NCBI GenBank assembly: GCA_027058735.1
Contig: JALURZ010000257.1
Coordinates: 1 to 17,142, forward strand
DNA: 17,142 bases
From: Hyphomicrobiales bacterium
Lineage (GTDB): Bacteria; Pseudomonadota; Alphaproteobacteria; Rhizobiales; JALURZ01
Reading direction: 5' to 3'
The notes under the pieces were generated by a model that saw only the letters and a program-made list of their open reading frames with translations, did not search any database and was not told the DNA's origin. A program made the position numbers and the translations under genes. Below, one piece after another: positions 6,354 to 14,662 of the stretch. The first letter of the stretch is position 1. The number at the start of each line of letters is the position of its first letter.

Positions 6354-8000
6354 ATGGCAAATGAGGCGGCGACGCACGACGAGCAAGATCATCATCCAAC
6401 CGGATGGCGGCGTTATGTCTATTCCACCAATCACAAGGACATCGGCACGATGTATCTTGTGTTCGCGATCATCGCGGGCCTGGTCGGCAGCGCCCTGTCG
6501 GGAGCCATGCGTATCGAACTGCAGCAGCCAGGGCTGCAGTTCTTCCCGCTGATCGCGGAATATATCGCCGGCGCCGACGATCCCGTCGAAGCGGCAAAAC
6601 AGCTGTTCAACGTGTTTATCACGGCGCACGGACTGATCATGATCTTCTTCATGGTCATGCCGGCCCTGATCGGCGGCTTCGGCAACTGGATGGTGCCCTT
6701 GATGATCGGCGCGCCCGACATGGCGTTTCCGCGCATGAACAATATCTCGTTCTGGCTGTTGCCGCCGGCGCTTTTGCTGCTGGTCATATCCATGTTTGTC
6801 GAAGGGCCGCCGGGGGGCACCGGGGTTGGCGGCGGCTGGACCATCTATCCGCCGCTTTCAACCAGCGCGCAGCCGGGACCGGCGATGGATTTCGCCATTC
6901 TGGCGTTGCATCTGGCCGGCGCGTCCTCGATCCTGGGCGCCATCAACTTCATCACCACCATATTCAACATGCGTGCGCCGGGCATGACCATGCACAAGAT
7001 GCCGCTGTTTGTCTGGTCGGTGCTGGTGACCGCTTTTCTGCTGCTGTTGTCGCTGCCGGTTCTCGCCGGCGGCATCACCATGCTGCTGACCGACCGCAAT
7101 TTCGGCACAACGTTCTTTGATCCCTCCGGCGGCGGCGATCCGATCCTGTTCCAGCATCTGTTCTGGTTCTTCGGCCATCCGGAAGTCTATATCCTGATCC
7201 TGCCGGCCTTCGGCATCATTTCGCAGATCATCTCGACGTTTTCGCGCAAAGCTGTTTTCGGGTATCTGGGCATGGCCTACGCCATGGTGGCGATCGGCGT
7301 GGTCGGGTTTATCGTGTGGGCCCATCACATGTACACCGTCGGGCTCGATGTCGACACCCAGGCCTATTTCGTGGCGGCGACCATGGTGATCGCAGTGCCG
7401 ACCGGGGTGAAGATATTCTCCTGGATCGCCACCATGTGGGGGGGGTCGATCCGGTTCACGACGCCGATGTTGTGGTCGCTGGGCCTGATCTTCCTGTTCA
7501 CGCTCGGCGGGGTGACCGGCGTCGTGCTCGCCAATGCCGGCGTCGATCGTTCCCTGCACGACACCTATTATGTGGTGGCCCATTTCCACTATACGATGTC
7601 GATGGGGGCGACCTTCGGCGTGTTCGCGGGCTGGTACTACTGGTTCCCGAAGATCACCGGCTACACGAACAACGAACTGATCGGGAAAATCCATTTCTGG
7701 CTGACATTTATCGGTGTCAATCTGCTGTTTTTCCCGCAGCATTTCCTCGGGCTTGCCGGCATGCCGCGCCGCATCATCGACTATCCGGATGTCTATTCGG
7801 GCTGGAATCTCGTGTCCTCGGTGGGCGCCTATGTACAGATCATCGCGGTCGCGGTGTTCCTTTATGGCGTGCTGGAGGCCTTCATGCGCAAGCGCAAGGC
7901 GGGGGACAACCCATGGGGCGAGGGCGCCACGACGCTGGAATGGACGTTGTCCTCGCCGCCGCCGTTCCATCAGTTCAACACGTTGCCGCGGATCAAATAG
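6354..8000 (+). CDS. coxA: Cytochrome c oxidase subunit I (heme a / a3-CuB)
   Basis: The catalytic subunit reduces O2 to water and pumps protons across the cytoplasmic membrane. The 548-residue, about 12-helix protein carries all metal ligands: H92 and H412 (heme a), H410 (heme a3), H275, H324 and H325 (CuB). Y279 would be cross-linked to H275. D122 (APDMAFPRMNN) and E277 (GHPEVY) mark the D proton pathway of an A1-type oxidase; K353 fits the K pathway. R472-R473 match the heme-propionate arginines. The start is the ATG at 6354 because AGGGGA (6341-6346) is 7 bases away; the ATG at 6348 is only one base from it, and the frame stays open further upstream inside coxB. A 22-bp palindrome begins at the last base of the stop codon. 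Confidence 0.98.
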   Translation: MANEAATHDEQDHHPTGWRRYVYSTNHKDIGTMYLVFAIIAGLVGSALSGAMRIELQQPGLQFFPLIAEYIAGADDPVEAAKQLFNVFITAHGLIMIFFMVMPALIGGFGNWMVPLMIGAPDMAFPRMNNISFWLLPPALLLLVISMFVEGPPGGTGVGGGWTIYPPLSTSAQPGPAMDFAILALHLAGASSILGAINFITTIFNMRAPGMTMHKMPLFVWSVLVTAFLLLLSLPVLAGGITMLLTDRNFGTTFFDPSGGGDPILFQHLFWFFGHPEVYILILPAFGIISQIISTFSRKAVFGYLGMAYAMVAIGVVGFIVWAHHMYTVGLDVDTQAYFVAATMVIAVPTGVKIFSWIATMWGGSIRFTTPMLWSLGLIFLFTLGGVTGVVLANAGVDRSLHDTYYVVAHFHYTMSMGATFGVFAGWYYWFPKITGYTNNELIGKIHFWLTFIGVNLLFFPQHFLGLAGMPRRIIDYPDVYSGWNLVSSVGAYVQIIAVAVFLYGVLEAFMRKRKAGDNPWGEGATTLEWTLSSPPPFHQFNTLPRIK

Positions 8001-8021
8001 GCGCGGGCGCGCGCCCGCGCC
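8000..8021. repeat. Perfect 22-bp GC palindrome at the coxA stop codon
   Basis: Bases 8000-8021 read the same on both strands: G, then GCGCGGGCGC joined to GCGCCCGCGC, then C. The first base is the last base of the coxA TAG. In RNA it would form a very stable GC hairpin between coxA and ctaB. There is no T-run after it, so it is more likely an mRNA-stability or attenuation element than a full terminator. Confidence 0.6.
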
Positions 8022-8053
8022 GCGGGCCCATGCAGCAGGTGATTGAGGTCACG

Positions 8054-9019
8054 ATGGGGAAATCGAGCGTTGACACGTCATTGAGCCCGGCATCGCTCGG
8101 CGGTGCGACCCGCGGCGATGCGCTCGACTTTGTTGCGCTGATGAAACCGCGGGTCATGTCGCTGGTGGTGTTTACCGCCTTCGTCGGTCTCGTTCTGGCG
8201 CCGGGGCCGCTGCACCCGGTTCTGGCGGTTGCCGCGCTTGTGACCATCGCGGCAGGGGCGGGCGCATCGGGCGCCCTCAACATGTGGTATGACGCCGATA
8301 TCGACGCGCTCATGACGCGCACCGCCCGTCGGCCGATCCCGGCAGGGCGCATCGCGCGCGGCGATGCGCTCGGCTTCGGCGCGACCGTCGCGGCAGGCTC
8401 GGTTGTCGCGCTCGGGATACTGGTGGACTGGCTGGCCGCCGGGCTGCTCGCCTTCACCATCGGGTTCTACCTGTTCGTCTATACCATGTGGCTCAAGCGC
8501 CGCACGCCGCAGAACATCGTCATTGGTGGCGCGGCCGGAGCGCTGCCGCCGGTGGTGGGCTGGGCGGCGGCGAGCGGCACCCTTGGCGTCGAGCCGCTGA
8601 TCTTGTTCCTGATTGTGTTTTTGTGGACGCCATCGCATTTCTGGGCGCTGGCGCTGTATCGCGCCGGAGACTACATGCGTGCCGGCGTGCCCATGCTGCC
8701 GGTGGTCGCGGGCAAGGATGAAACCCGCAGGCAGATCCTGATTTATTCCCTGGCGCTGGTCGCGGTCTCGCTGGCGCCGCAATGGGCGGGTCTGGCGGGC
8801 ATCGTCTATTCCGTGTTCGCAGGCCTGTTGGGCGCAGGGTATCTTTTCGCTGCAGGGCGTGTGTTTGCGCGCCGCGAGGGCGAGGCGGCGGACCAGGCCG
8901 CGCGGGCGCTGTTCCGGTACTCGATTGTCTATCTTTTCGGCATTTTCCTGGCGCTCCTGGCTGATCAGGGGCTTGGATTGAGTTCGCTCGTGCCGCGCGG
9001 CGGGATGTGGGGGGCATGA
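8054..9019 (+). CDS. ctaB: Protoheme IX farnesyltransferase (heme O synthase)
   Basis: CtaB/CyoE attaches a farnesyl chain to heme B, giving heme O, the precursor of the heme A used by CoxA. The 321-residue UbiA-superfamily membrane protein has the prenyl-diphosphate site N76-x3-D80-x3-D84 in GALNMWYDADIDALMTRT, followed by RRPIPAGRI. A second conserved stretch reads FLWTPSHFWALALY and later AGVPMLPVVAG. About nine helices are expected. The start at 8054 is chosen because GAGGT (8045-8049) lies just before it; an in-frame ATG at 8030 has no ribosome site and sits almost on the upstream palindrome. The stop overlaps the coxF start (ATGA). Heme A synthase (CtaA) is not in the window. Confidence 0.97.
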   Translation: MGKSSVDTSLSPASLGGATRGDALDFVALMKPRVMSLVVFTAFVGLVLAPGPLHPVLAVAALVTIAAGAGASGALNMWYDADIDALMTRTARRPIPAGRIARGDALGFGATVAAGSVVALGILVDWLAAGLLAFTIGFYLFVYTMWLKRRTPQNIVIGGAAGALPPVVGWAAASGTLGVEPLILFLIVFLWTPSHFWALALYRAGDYMRAGVPMLPVVAGKDETRRQILIYSLALVAVSLAPQWAGLAGIVYSVFAGLLGAGYLFAAGRVFARREGEAADQAARALFRYSIVYLFGIFLALLADQGLGLSSLVPRGGMWGA

Positions 9020-9159
9020 CACAACTGGACGACGAAGAGATACGGCGCCGCCGCTCGCGCTCCATCGCCATTGCGTTGATCCTCGGTGCGCTGGTGGTGC
9101 TGTTTTATATTGTGACCATGGTGCGCATGAGCGGCGGTATCGCCGAACGGGCGCTTTAG
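9016..9159 (+). CDS. coxF: CoxF, small single-helix cox-operon protein
   Basis: This 47-residue protein overlaps the ctaB stop codon as ATGA, implying coupled translation. It has a charged cytoplasmic start (MTQLDDEEIRRRRSRS), one transmembrane helix (about 17-36, IAIALILGALVVLFYIVTMV) and a short tail (RMSGGIAERAL). The position between ctaB and ctaG and the layout match the small CoxF proteins annotated in rhizobial cox operons. Its molecular role is not settled; it may be an accessory subunit or assembly helper of the oxidase. Confidence 0.85.
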   Translation: MTQLDDEEIRRRRSRSIAIALILGALVVLFYIVTMVRMSGGIAERAL

Positions 9160-9167
9160 AAAACTGG

Positions 9168-9785
9168 ATGGTGAACGCGATGGAAACGACACGCCCGGAT
9201 AGCTTGCGCAAAAAGAATCTTCGCGCCGCCGGCCTGGCCGGCGTGCTGGCCGTTGGCATGGTCGGGCTCGCCTATGCGGCGGTGCCGCTGTACCGCATCT
9301 TCTGTCAGATCACCGGATATGGCGGGACCACCCAGCAGGCTGAAAGCAGTTCGGAAACGGTTGTGGACCGCGTGATTGTTGTGCGTTTCGATTCCAATGT
9401 CGCGCCGGGGCTGAAATGGGCGTTCAAGCCGGTGCAGCGCCAGGTGGAACTGAAGGTCGGGGAAAACAGTCTGGCATTTTATGAGGCCAGGAATATCGGC
9501 ACGCAACGCATAACCGGCACCTCGACATTCAACGTCACGCCGCTTGCCGCGGGCCAGTATTTCAACAAGGTCCAGTGCTTCTGCTTTACCGAGCAGTCGC
9601 TCGAACCGGGTGAAAAAGTGGAGATGCCGGTGAGTTTTTTCATCGACCCCGATATCGTCAAGGATCCGGATCTCAAAACGCTGAAAACCATTACCCTGTC
9701 CTACACGTTCTTCCCCATGCAGGCACGGTCCAGGGGGAAGCCTTCGAAGACGGGAACGGGCAGGCTGGCGAGCCGGACCGATTAG
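9168..9785 (+). CDS. ctaG: Cytochrome c oxidase assembly protein CtaG/Cox11
   Basis: CtaG (Cox11) delivers copper to the CuB site of CoxA. The 205-residue protein has an N-terminal membrane anchor (about 21-40) followed by AAVPLYRIFCQITGYGG, where the Cys just outside the membrane is a known functional residue. A periplasmic immunoglobulin-like domain carries the copper-binding CFCF motif in VQCFCFTEQSLEPGE. The C-terminal YTFFP motif is also present. Start choice is uncertain: ATG at 9168 and ATG at 9180 (METTRPD) are both possible, and neither has a strong ribosome site. The gene sits 8 bp after coxF. Confidence 0.96.
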   Translation: MVNAMETTRPDSLRKKNLRAAGLAGVLAVGMVGLAYAAVPLYRIFCQITGYGGTTQQAESSSETVVDRVIVVRFDSNVAPGLKWAFKPVQRQVELKVGENSLAFYEARNIGTQRITGTSTFNVTPLAAGQYFNKVQCFCFTEQSLEPGEKVEMPVSFFIDPDIVKDPDLKTLKTITLSYTFFPMQARSRGKPSKTGTGRLASRTD

Positions 9786-9853
9786 ATCGGCGGCAGCCGG
9801 GATTGCCGTCGCGGCGCGTGATCGCCGCCATGACAAAACAGGAGTGACGCGAT

Positions 9854-10690
9854 ATGGCAGGCGCCAAAGTCAATCATCAATACCATCTCGTCGAGCCGAG
9901 CCCGTGGCCGGCGGTCGGAGCGATGTCGGCCTTCGTGCTGGCGATCGGCGCGGTCGTCTATTTCCATGGCGGCACACCGTGGGTGATGATCATCGGTATT
10001 CTCGGCGTGCTCTACACCATGGTCGTGTGGTGGCGCGACATTATCATGGAAGCCGAATATCAGGGCCATCACACGCCGGTCGTGCAGTTGCATATGCGCT
10101 ATGGCATGATCTTGTTCATCGCCTCCGAGGTGATGTTCTTCGTGGCCTGGTTCTGGGCCTATTTCGATGTCAGCCTGTTTCCCGGAGAGAGCGCTCAGGT
10201 GGCGCGATCGGCCCTGACCGGCGGGGAATGGCCGCCGAAAGGCATCAGCACGTTCAATCCGTGGGACATCCCGCTGATCAACACGCTTATTCTCCTGACC
10301 TCCGGCACCACGGTGACCTGGGCGCACCATGCGTTGCGGCACGGCGACCGCAAGGGACTGATCTGGGGGCTGGCATGCACGGTCGCGCTGGGCGTGATAT
10401 TCACACTGCTGCAGGCCTATGAATACGCGCAGGCCGCGTTCGGCTTCGCCGGGCATATCTATGGCGCGACGTTTTTCATGGCGACGGGCTTTCACGGCGT
10501 GCATGTGATTGTCGGCACCATTTTTCTCACGGTCTGTCTTGTGCGCGCCATCAAGGGGCACTTTACCAAGGATCATCATTTCGGATTTGAGGCCGCCGCC
10601 TGGTACTGGCATTTCGTCGATGTGGTCTGGCTGTTCCTGTTCAGCGCCATCTATGTGTGGGGCGCGGGCGCCAATGCCGGCGTCCACTAG
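9854..10690 (+). CDS. coxC: Cytochrome c oxidase subunit III
   Basis: CoxC stabilises the oxidase core and supports proton uptake into the D pathway. The 278-residue protein has the seven-helix form typical of aa3 oxidases. Conserved stretches are HHTPVVQLHMRYGMILFI, SEVMFFVAWFWAYF (with the conserved membrane Glu), TGFHGVHVIVGT, and HFGFEAAAWYWHFVDVVWLF near the C-terminus. The ATG has GGAG about 9 bases upstream. The 68-bp gap from ctaG is the largest inside the cox part of the operon and shows no clear terminator or promoter. Confidence 0.98.
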   Translation: MAGAKVNHQYHLVEPSPWPAVGAMSAFVLAIGAVVYFHGGTPWVMIIGILGVLYTMVVWWRDIIMEAEYQGHHTPVVQLHMRYGMILFIASEVMFFVAWFWAYFDVSLFPGESAQVARSALTGGEWPPKGISTFNPWDIPLINTLILLTSGTTVTWAHHALRHGDRKGLIWGLACTVALGVIFTLLQAYEYAQAAFGFAGHIYGATFFMATGFHGVHVIVGTIFLTVCLVRAIKGHFTKDHHFGFEAAAWYWHFVDVVWLFLFSAIYVWGAGANAGVH

Positions 10691-10703
10691 ATGCGCTGCG
10701 TGA

Positions 10704-11111
10704 TTGAGCGGCGCGTCTTCGGCAAGGATGCGACAACACGTGAACCCTGGAGCACATGGACATTCGCTGCTTCTTGCCGGTGCGCGCGCGCGGTGCCCGC
10801 GATGCGCGCGCGGCGCGCTTTTTGCGGGTTATCTGACCGTGGCGCGCGAATGCGCCGTGTGCGGCCTGAATTTTGAATTCGCCGACACCGGGGATGGGCC
10901 GATCGTCTTCGTCATCCTCATCGCGGGCTTCGTCCTGGCGGCTGCCGCCCTGATTACCGAAGTGCTGTACCAGCCGCCCTATTGGCTGCATGCCGCGGCG
11001 TGGCTGCCATTGGCCATTGCGCTGCCGCTTGGCCTGCTGCGGCCGTTCAAGGGCGCATTCCTCGCCATGCAATACAAGAACCAGGCAAGCGAGAGCCGGT
11101 TCGACACCTGA
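10704..11111 (+). CDS. DUF983 membrane zinc-ribbon protein
   Basis: This protein of up to 135 residues belongs to DUF983, regularly found between coxC and surf1 in alphaproteobacteria. Two CxxC pairs, CPRC (about 31-34) and CAVC (about 50-53), resemble a zinc ribbon or metal site. They are followed by the family signature EFADTGDGPIVFVIL and two transmembrane helices (about 66-86 and 95-113). The tail LLRPFKGAFLAMQYKNQA is also typical. The molecular function is unknown; a role in oxidase assembly or copper/heme handling is inferred from position only. The start is unresolved: TTG 10704, ATG 10728 and GTG 10740 are all in frame, and none has a well-placed ribosome site. Confidence 0.85.
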   Translation: MSGASSARMRQHVNPGAHGHSLLLAGARARCPRCARGALFAGYLTVARECAVCGLNFEFADTGDGPIVFVILIAGFVLAAAALITEVLYQPPYWLHAAAWLPLAIALPLGLLRPFKGAFLAMQYKNQASESRFDT

Positions 11112-11141
11112 ACATCAGGGCCGGCCCATGCGTATCAAGAA

Positions 11142-11894
11142 ATGCTGATTTCCAGACTGCCCTTCTGGCCCACCGTGGTGAGCGCCCTTGCAACGGGGGT
11201 GCTGCTGGCGCTCGGGGTCTGGCAGTTGCAGCGTCTGCAGGTCAAGAACGCCCTGATCGCCACCATCAATGAGCGCATTGACGCTCCCGCAGCCGTGATT
11301 CCGGCCAGATCCACCTGGAAGGGGCTCGATGTGGCGGCGCTGGCCTACCGGCGGGTCAGCGCGCGCGGCCGGTTCGACCACGGCCGGGAACTCCACGTTT
11401 TTACGCATCTGCCCAAACCCAAGGGCCCCCATGGCGGGTCGGGCTACTGGATCGTGACGCCGTTTATTCTGGATGGCGGCGGCAGCGTTCTGGTCAACCG
11501 GGGGTTCGTGCCACAGGAAAATCGCGCGCCCTCGACCCGCATTGCCGGCCAGGTTGAAGGCACGGTGACCCTGTCGGGCATTGTGCGCCAGAGCCAGCGG
11601 CGCGGTCCGTTCACGCCGCGCGACGAACCGGAAAAGAACCTGTGGTTCACACGCGACGCCGCCGCCATGGCGCGCTATCTCAAACTGCCGGCCAACGCGC
11701 CGTTTCTGATCGACGCGGATGCCTCGTCCCCCCCCGGAGGGCTGCCCCAGGGCGGCGAGACACGGTTGCGGATCGCCAATCAGCATCTGCAATATGCGCT
11801 CACCTGGTTCGCGCTGGCGGCGTGTCTGATTGGTGTATACATCGTCTATTCCTGGCCGCGGGTCAGGGCTCGGCGAAAAAGCGAAGGCAGATAG
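11142..11894 (+). CDS. surf1: SURF1 family cytochrome oxidase assembly protein
   Basis: SURF1 (Shy1) helps insert heme a into cytochrome oxidase subunit I. The 250-residue protein has the standard plan: an N-terminal helix (about 8-27) running into LGVWQLQRLQVK, a periplasmic domain with GRFDHGRE, GYWIVTPF and VNRGFVP, and a C-terminal helix beginning NQHLQYALTWFALA. These are the signature stretches of the family. The ATG at 11142 starts 30 bp after the DUF983 stop and has only a weak AAGAA ahead of it. The stop is 4 bp before the thrC start, suggesting translational coupling. Confidence 0.96.
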   Translation: MLISRLPFWPTVVSALATGVLLALGVWQLQRLQVKNALIATINERIDAPAAVIPARSTWKGLDVAALAYRRVSARGRFDHGRELHVFTHLPKPKGPHGGSGYWIVTPFILDGGGSVLVNRGFVPQENRAPSTRIAGQVEGTVTLSGIVRQSQRRGPFTPRDEPEKNLWFTRDAAAMARYLKLPANAPFLIDADASSPPGGLPQGGETRLRIANQHLQYALTWFALAACLIGVYIVYSWPRVRARRKSEGR

Positions 11895-11898
11895 CAGC

Positions 11899-13296
11899 GT
11901 GGTTACCTATATCAGCACGCGCGGCACCGCGCCGGCGCTCGATTTCGAGCAGGTTCTGCTCACCGGGCTGGCGCGTGACGGCGGTTTATACCTGCCCGCC
12001 GAATGGCCGCAAGTGTCGCTGGATCATGTCAACCGGCAGGCCGCATCGTCATATCAGGATGCCGCGTTCGCCATCATGCGCCCGTTTACCGGCGAGGCGT
12101 TCAGGGACGATGTTCTCAGGCGCATCATCGATGACGCCTATGCCCCGTTCGACGACCCGGCGATCGCCCCGGTCCGCAGGCTGGCGCGCGGCGACTATCT
12201 GCTGGAGTTGTTTCACGGCCCCACCTTTGCGTTCAAGGACATGGCGCTGCAGGTTCTGGGTCATATGATGGATCATGTGCTGGCCCGGCGGGCTGCGCGC
12301 ATGACCATCATCGGGGCCACCTCCGGCGACACCGGGGGTGCGGCCATCGAAGCCTTCAAGGGGCGCAATTCGGTCGATATCTTCATGCTCCACCCCCACA
12401 AGAGGGTGAGCGCGGTGCAGCGCCGCCAGATGACGACAACGGGGGCGGCGAATGTCTTCAATATCGCCATCGAGGGCACGTTCGACGATTGTCAGGCGAT
12501 CGTGAAACAGCTGTTCGCCGATCTTGAATTCCGCGACCGGCACGCCCTTGGCGCGGTCAATTCCATTAACTGGGCGCGGGTGATGGCGCAGATTGTCTAT
12601 TATTTCACCAGTGCCGCGGCCGTGTGCCCCGGCGCGCCCGTCAGCTTCACCGTGCCGACGGGGAATTTCGGCGATATTTTCGCCGGTTACGCCGCCGCCC
12701 GGATGGGCCTGCCGGTACGCCGTCTGGTCATTGCAACCAATGTCAACGACATTCTGGTGCGCGCGCTCAAGACCGGGCGCTATCAGCCGCGCGACGTTGT
12801 TGCCACCGCCAGCCCCAGCATGGACATTCAGATATCGAGCAATTTCGAGCGCCTGCTGTTTGAGGCCGCCGGGCGCGATCCGCACGCCGTGATCGCCATG
12901 ATGCAGGCCCTTTCGCGCGACGGCGGGTTTACGCTCGATGAGCCGGTGCTGCGGGCAATAACGAAACGTTTCGAGGCCGGATGCGCCGATGAACGCCAGA
13001 CCGCGCGCACCATCGCCGCGATCCGTGCCTCCGACGATATCCTGATCGACCCGCACAGTGCGGTCGGGCTGTGCGTTGCCGGGCGCGTGGGCGTGGACGC
13101 GGGCGCGCCGATGATCACACTCGCCACGGCGCATCCGGCGAAGTTTTCCCAAGCCGTGGAGCGCGCCTGCGGCGTCGCGCCGGACCTGCCTTCGCGCCTC
13201 GCCGGGCAGGCGCGCGCGCAGGAGGTGTTTACCGTGTTGGACAATAACCTTGAAGCGGTCCGCGAATTTGTCGAAAACCGGGGGCAGGTCGCCTGA
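11899..13296 (+). CDS. thrC: Threonine synthase
   Basis: ThrC converts O-phospho-L-homoserine to L-threonine with pyridoxal phosphate, the last step of threonine biosynthesis. The 465-residue protein starts VVTYISTRGTAPALDFEQVLL, the usual N-terminus of the proteobacterial form. The PLP lysine is K113 in HGPTFAFKDMALQ. The phosphate-binding loop is GATSGDTGGAA (139-149), and a later conserved stretch is FTVPTGNFGDIFAGY. The start is the GTG at 11899; the frame is open further upstream, but that part overlaps surf1 and lacks family similarity. It has no functional tie to respiration, but follows surf1 by only 4 bp and is probably in the same transcript. Confidence 0.97.
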   Translation: MVTYISTRGTAPALDFEQVLLTGLARDGGLYLPAEWPQVSLDHVNRQAASSYQDAAFAIMRPFTGEAFRDDVLRRIIDDAYAPFDDPAIAPVRRLARGDYLLELFHGPTFAFKDMALQVLGHMMDHVLARRAARMTIIGATSGDTGGAAIEAFKGRNSVDIFMLHPHKRVSAVQRRQMTTTGAANVFNIAIEGTFDDCQAIVKQLFADLEFRDRHALGAVNSINWARVMAQIVYYFTSAAAVCPGAPVSFTVPTGNFGDIFAGYAAARMGLPVRRLVIATNVNDILVRALKTGRYQPRDVVATASPSMDIQISSNFERLLFEAAGRDPHAVIAMMQALSRDGGFTLDEPVLRAITKRFEAGCADERQTARTIAAIRASDDILIDPHSAVGLCVAGRVGVDAGAPMITLATAHPAKFSQAVERACGVAPDLPSRLAGQARAQEVFTVLDNNLEAVREFVENRGQVA

Positions 13297-13321
13297 AACG
13301 CGGGTGTATGAGTTTGGTTCG

Positions 13322-14656
13322 ATGACCGTCAGAACAACGACCCTGGACAACGGATTGCGCGTGGTCACCCACGCCATGGCGCATCTCGAAACGGTGGCGA
13401 TCGGCTTGTGGGTGGGCTCGGGCGCGCGCCATGAGCGCGATGGCGAGCAGGGGATCGCGCATTTTCTCGAACATATGGCGTTCAAGGGAACGAAGCGGCG
13501 CAGCGCCCGGCGGATCGCCGAGGAGATCGAGGCGATCGGCGGCGAAATCAACGCGGCGACCTCAATGGAACAGACCGCCTATTTCGCGCGCTCCCTGAAA
13601 GGCGATGCCGGTCGGGTTCTCGATGTGCTGGCCGATATCTTGCTGAATCCGGTTTTCGACAGTAGCGAAATCGCCCGCGAAAGAGAGGTCATTGCCCAGG
13701 AAATCGGCGCCAAGGAGGACAACCCCGACGATCTGGCGTTCGAGGCGTTTCAGCAAGCCGCTTTTCCCGGCCAGCCGCTGGGCCGCTCGATCCTGGGGAC
13801 TTTGGAGACGATCGACGGGTTTGGCCGCGATCATCTCGAAGCGTTTCGCTTGAGGAACTATCGTCCCGCAACCATGGTGCTGAGCGCTGCCGGCGGCCTC
13901 GATCACGACGAGATCGTGGATCGCACCGCCGCCCTGTTCGCCGCCCTGCCTCACGCTCGCGCGCCGGCGCCGGCCGCGGCGCGCTTTGCCGGCGGCATGG
14001 AGCGGCGGGAAAAACCGCTCGAACAATGTCATCTTGTGTTCGGGTTCGAAGGCGTCGGCTACCACCATCGCGACTACTATGCTACCCATATGCTGGCGAG
14101 CATCCTCGGTGGCGGCATGTCATCGCGGCTGTTCCAGGAGGTGCGCGAAAAGCGAGGGTTGTGCTATTCGATCTATGCGTTTGCCAGCGGTTTCGCCGAG
14201 TGCGGCCTGTTGGGGATCCATGCGGCGACGGGACCGGAAAGCCTGGGTGAGATCGTGCCGGTGATCGCCGGCGAACTGCATGGCCTGGCGGCGACGGTCC
14301 GCGAAGATGAATTGGCCCGCGCCCGCGCGCAACTGAAAACGGGATTGCTCATGAGCCTTGAAAGTGCCGCAGCAAGGGCCGAACAGATGGCGCGCCAGAC
14401 GCTCGCCCACGGCCGGGTCCTGGACAGTGGCGAAATCATCGCCAAGGTAGAGAAAATCGACGCGCGGCATATTTCCACGCTGCTGGAAACGCTCGTTTGC
14501 CCGCAGCGTTTTTGCGGCGCGGCAATCGGTCCGCTGGGCAATCTTGAAGCCAGCGAAACCCTGATGCCGAGATTTTCGATGAACGGAGCGGTGCTGCCTG
14601 ACGGCGGCGCGGCCGGGGGAGCGGAAAGCAAACGCGACGGGACCATCGGACCCTGA
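13322..14656 (+). CDS. M16 family zinc peptidase (processing-peptidase-like)
   Basis: The 444-residue protein is similar to the beta subunit of the mitochondrial processing peptidase. The inverted zinc motif HxxEH is H47-F-L-E50-H51, in GIAHFLEHMAFKGT, with the third ligand E127 in REVIAQEIGAKEDNPDD, the correct 75-residue spacing. The C-terminal half has GGGMSSRLFQEVREKRGLCYSIYA, the usual M16 substrate-binding stretch. It keeps all active-site residues, so it should be a working endopeptidase; the substrate is unknown. The last 30 or so residues are a Gly/Ala-rich tail that looks disordered. The ATG at 13322 (MTVRTTTLDNGLRVV) matches family starts and lies 25 bp after thrC. Confidence 0.95.
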   Translation: MTVRTTTLDNGLRVVTHAMAHLETVAIGLWVGSGARHERDGEQGIAHFLEHMAFKGTKRRSARRIAEEIEAIGGEINAATSMEQTAYFARSLKGDAGRVLDVLADILLNPVFDSSEIAREREVIAQEIGAKEDNPDDLAFEAFQQAAFPGQPLGRSILGTLETIDGFGRDHLEAFRLRNYRPATMVLSAAGGLDHDEIVDRTAALFAALPHARAPAPAAARFAGGMERREKPLEQCHLVFGFEGVGYHHRDYYATHMLASILGGGMSSRLFQEVREKRGLCYSIYAFASGFAECGLLGIHAATGPESLGEIVPVIAGELHGLAATVREDELARARAQLKTGLLMSLESAAARAEQMARQTLAHGRVLDSGEIIAKVEKIDARHISTLLETLVCPQRFCGAAIGPLGNLEASETLMPRFSMNGAVLPDGGAAGGAESKRDGTIGP

Positions 14657-14662
14657 TCAGCC

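Noticed and set aside
5287..6399. 370-codon open frame on the minus strand covering coxB and its leader
   Set aside because: Antisense to coxB, which has all CuA ligands. The product is low-complexity and Arg/Asp/His-rich.
6858..7970. 370-codon open frame on the minus strand
   Set aside because: Antisense to coxA; the His/Arg/Gln-rich product is a codon-bias shadow.
10691..10876. 61-codon frame starting directly after the coxC stop
   Set aside because: It overlaps DUF983 in another frame. The DUF983 frame carries the two CxxC pairs and the family signature, so this one is a shadow.
11128..11148. Six-codon mini-frame (MRIKKC) overlapping the surf1 start
   Set aside because: No ribosome site and too short to judge. 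A leader-peptide role would be speculation.
12049..13551. 500-codon open frame on the minus strand
   Set aside because: Antisense to thrC and the start of the M16 peptidase, both of which have complete active-site motifs. The shadow has no recognisable family.
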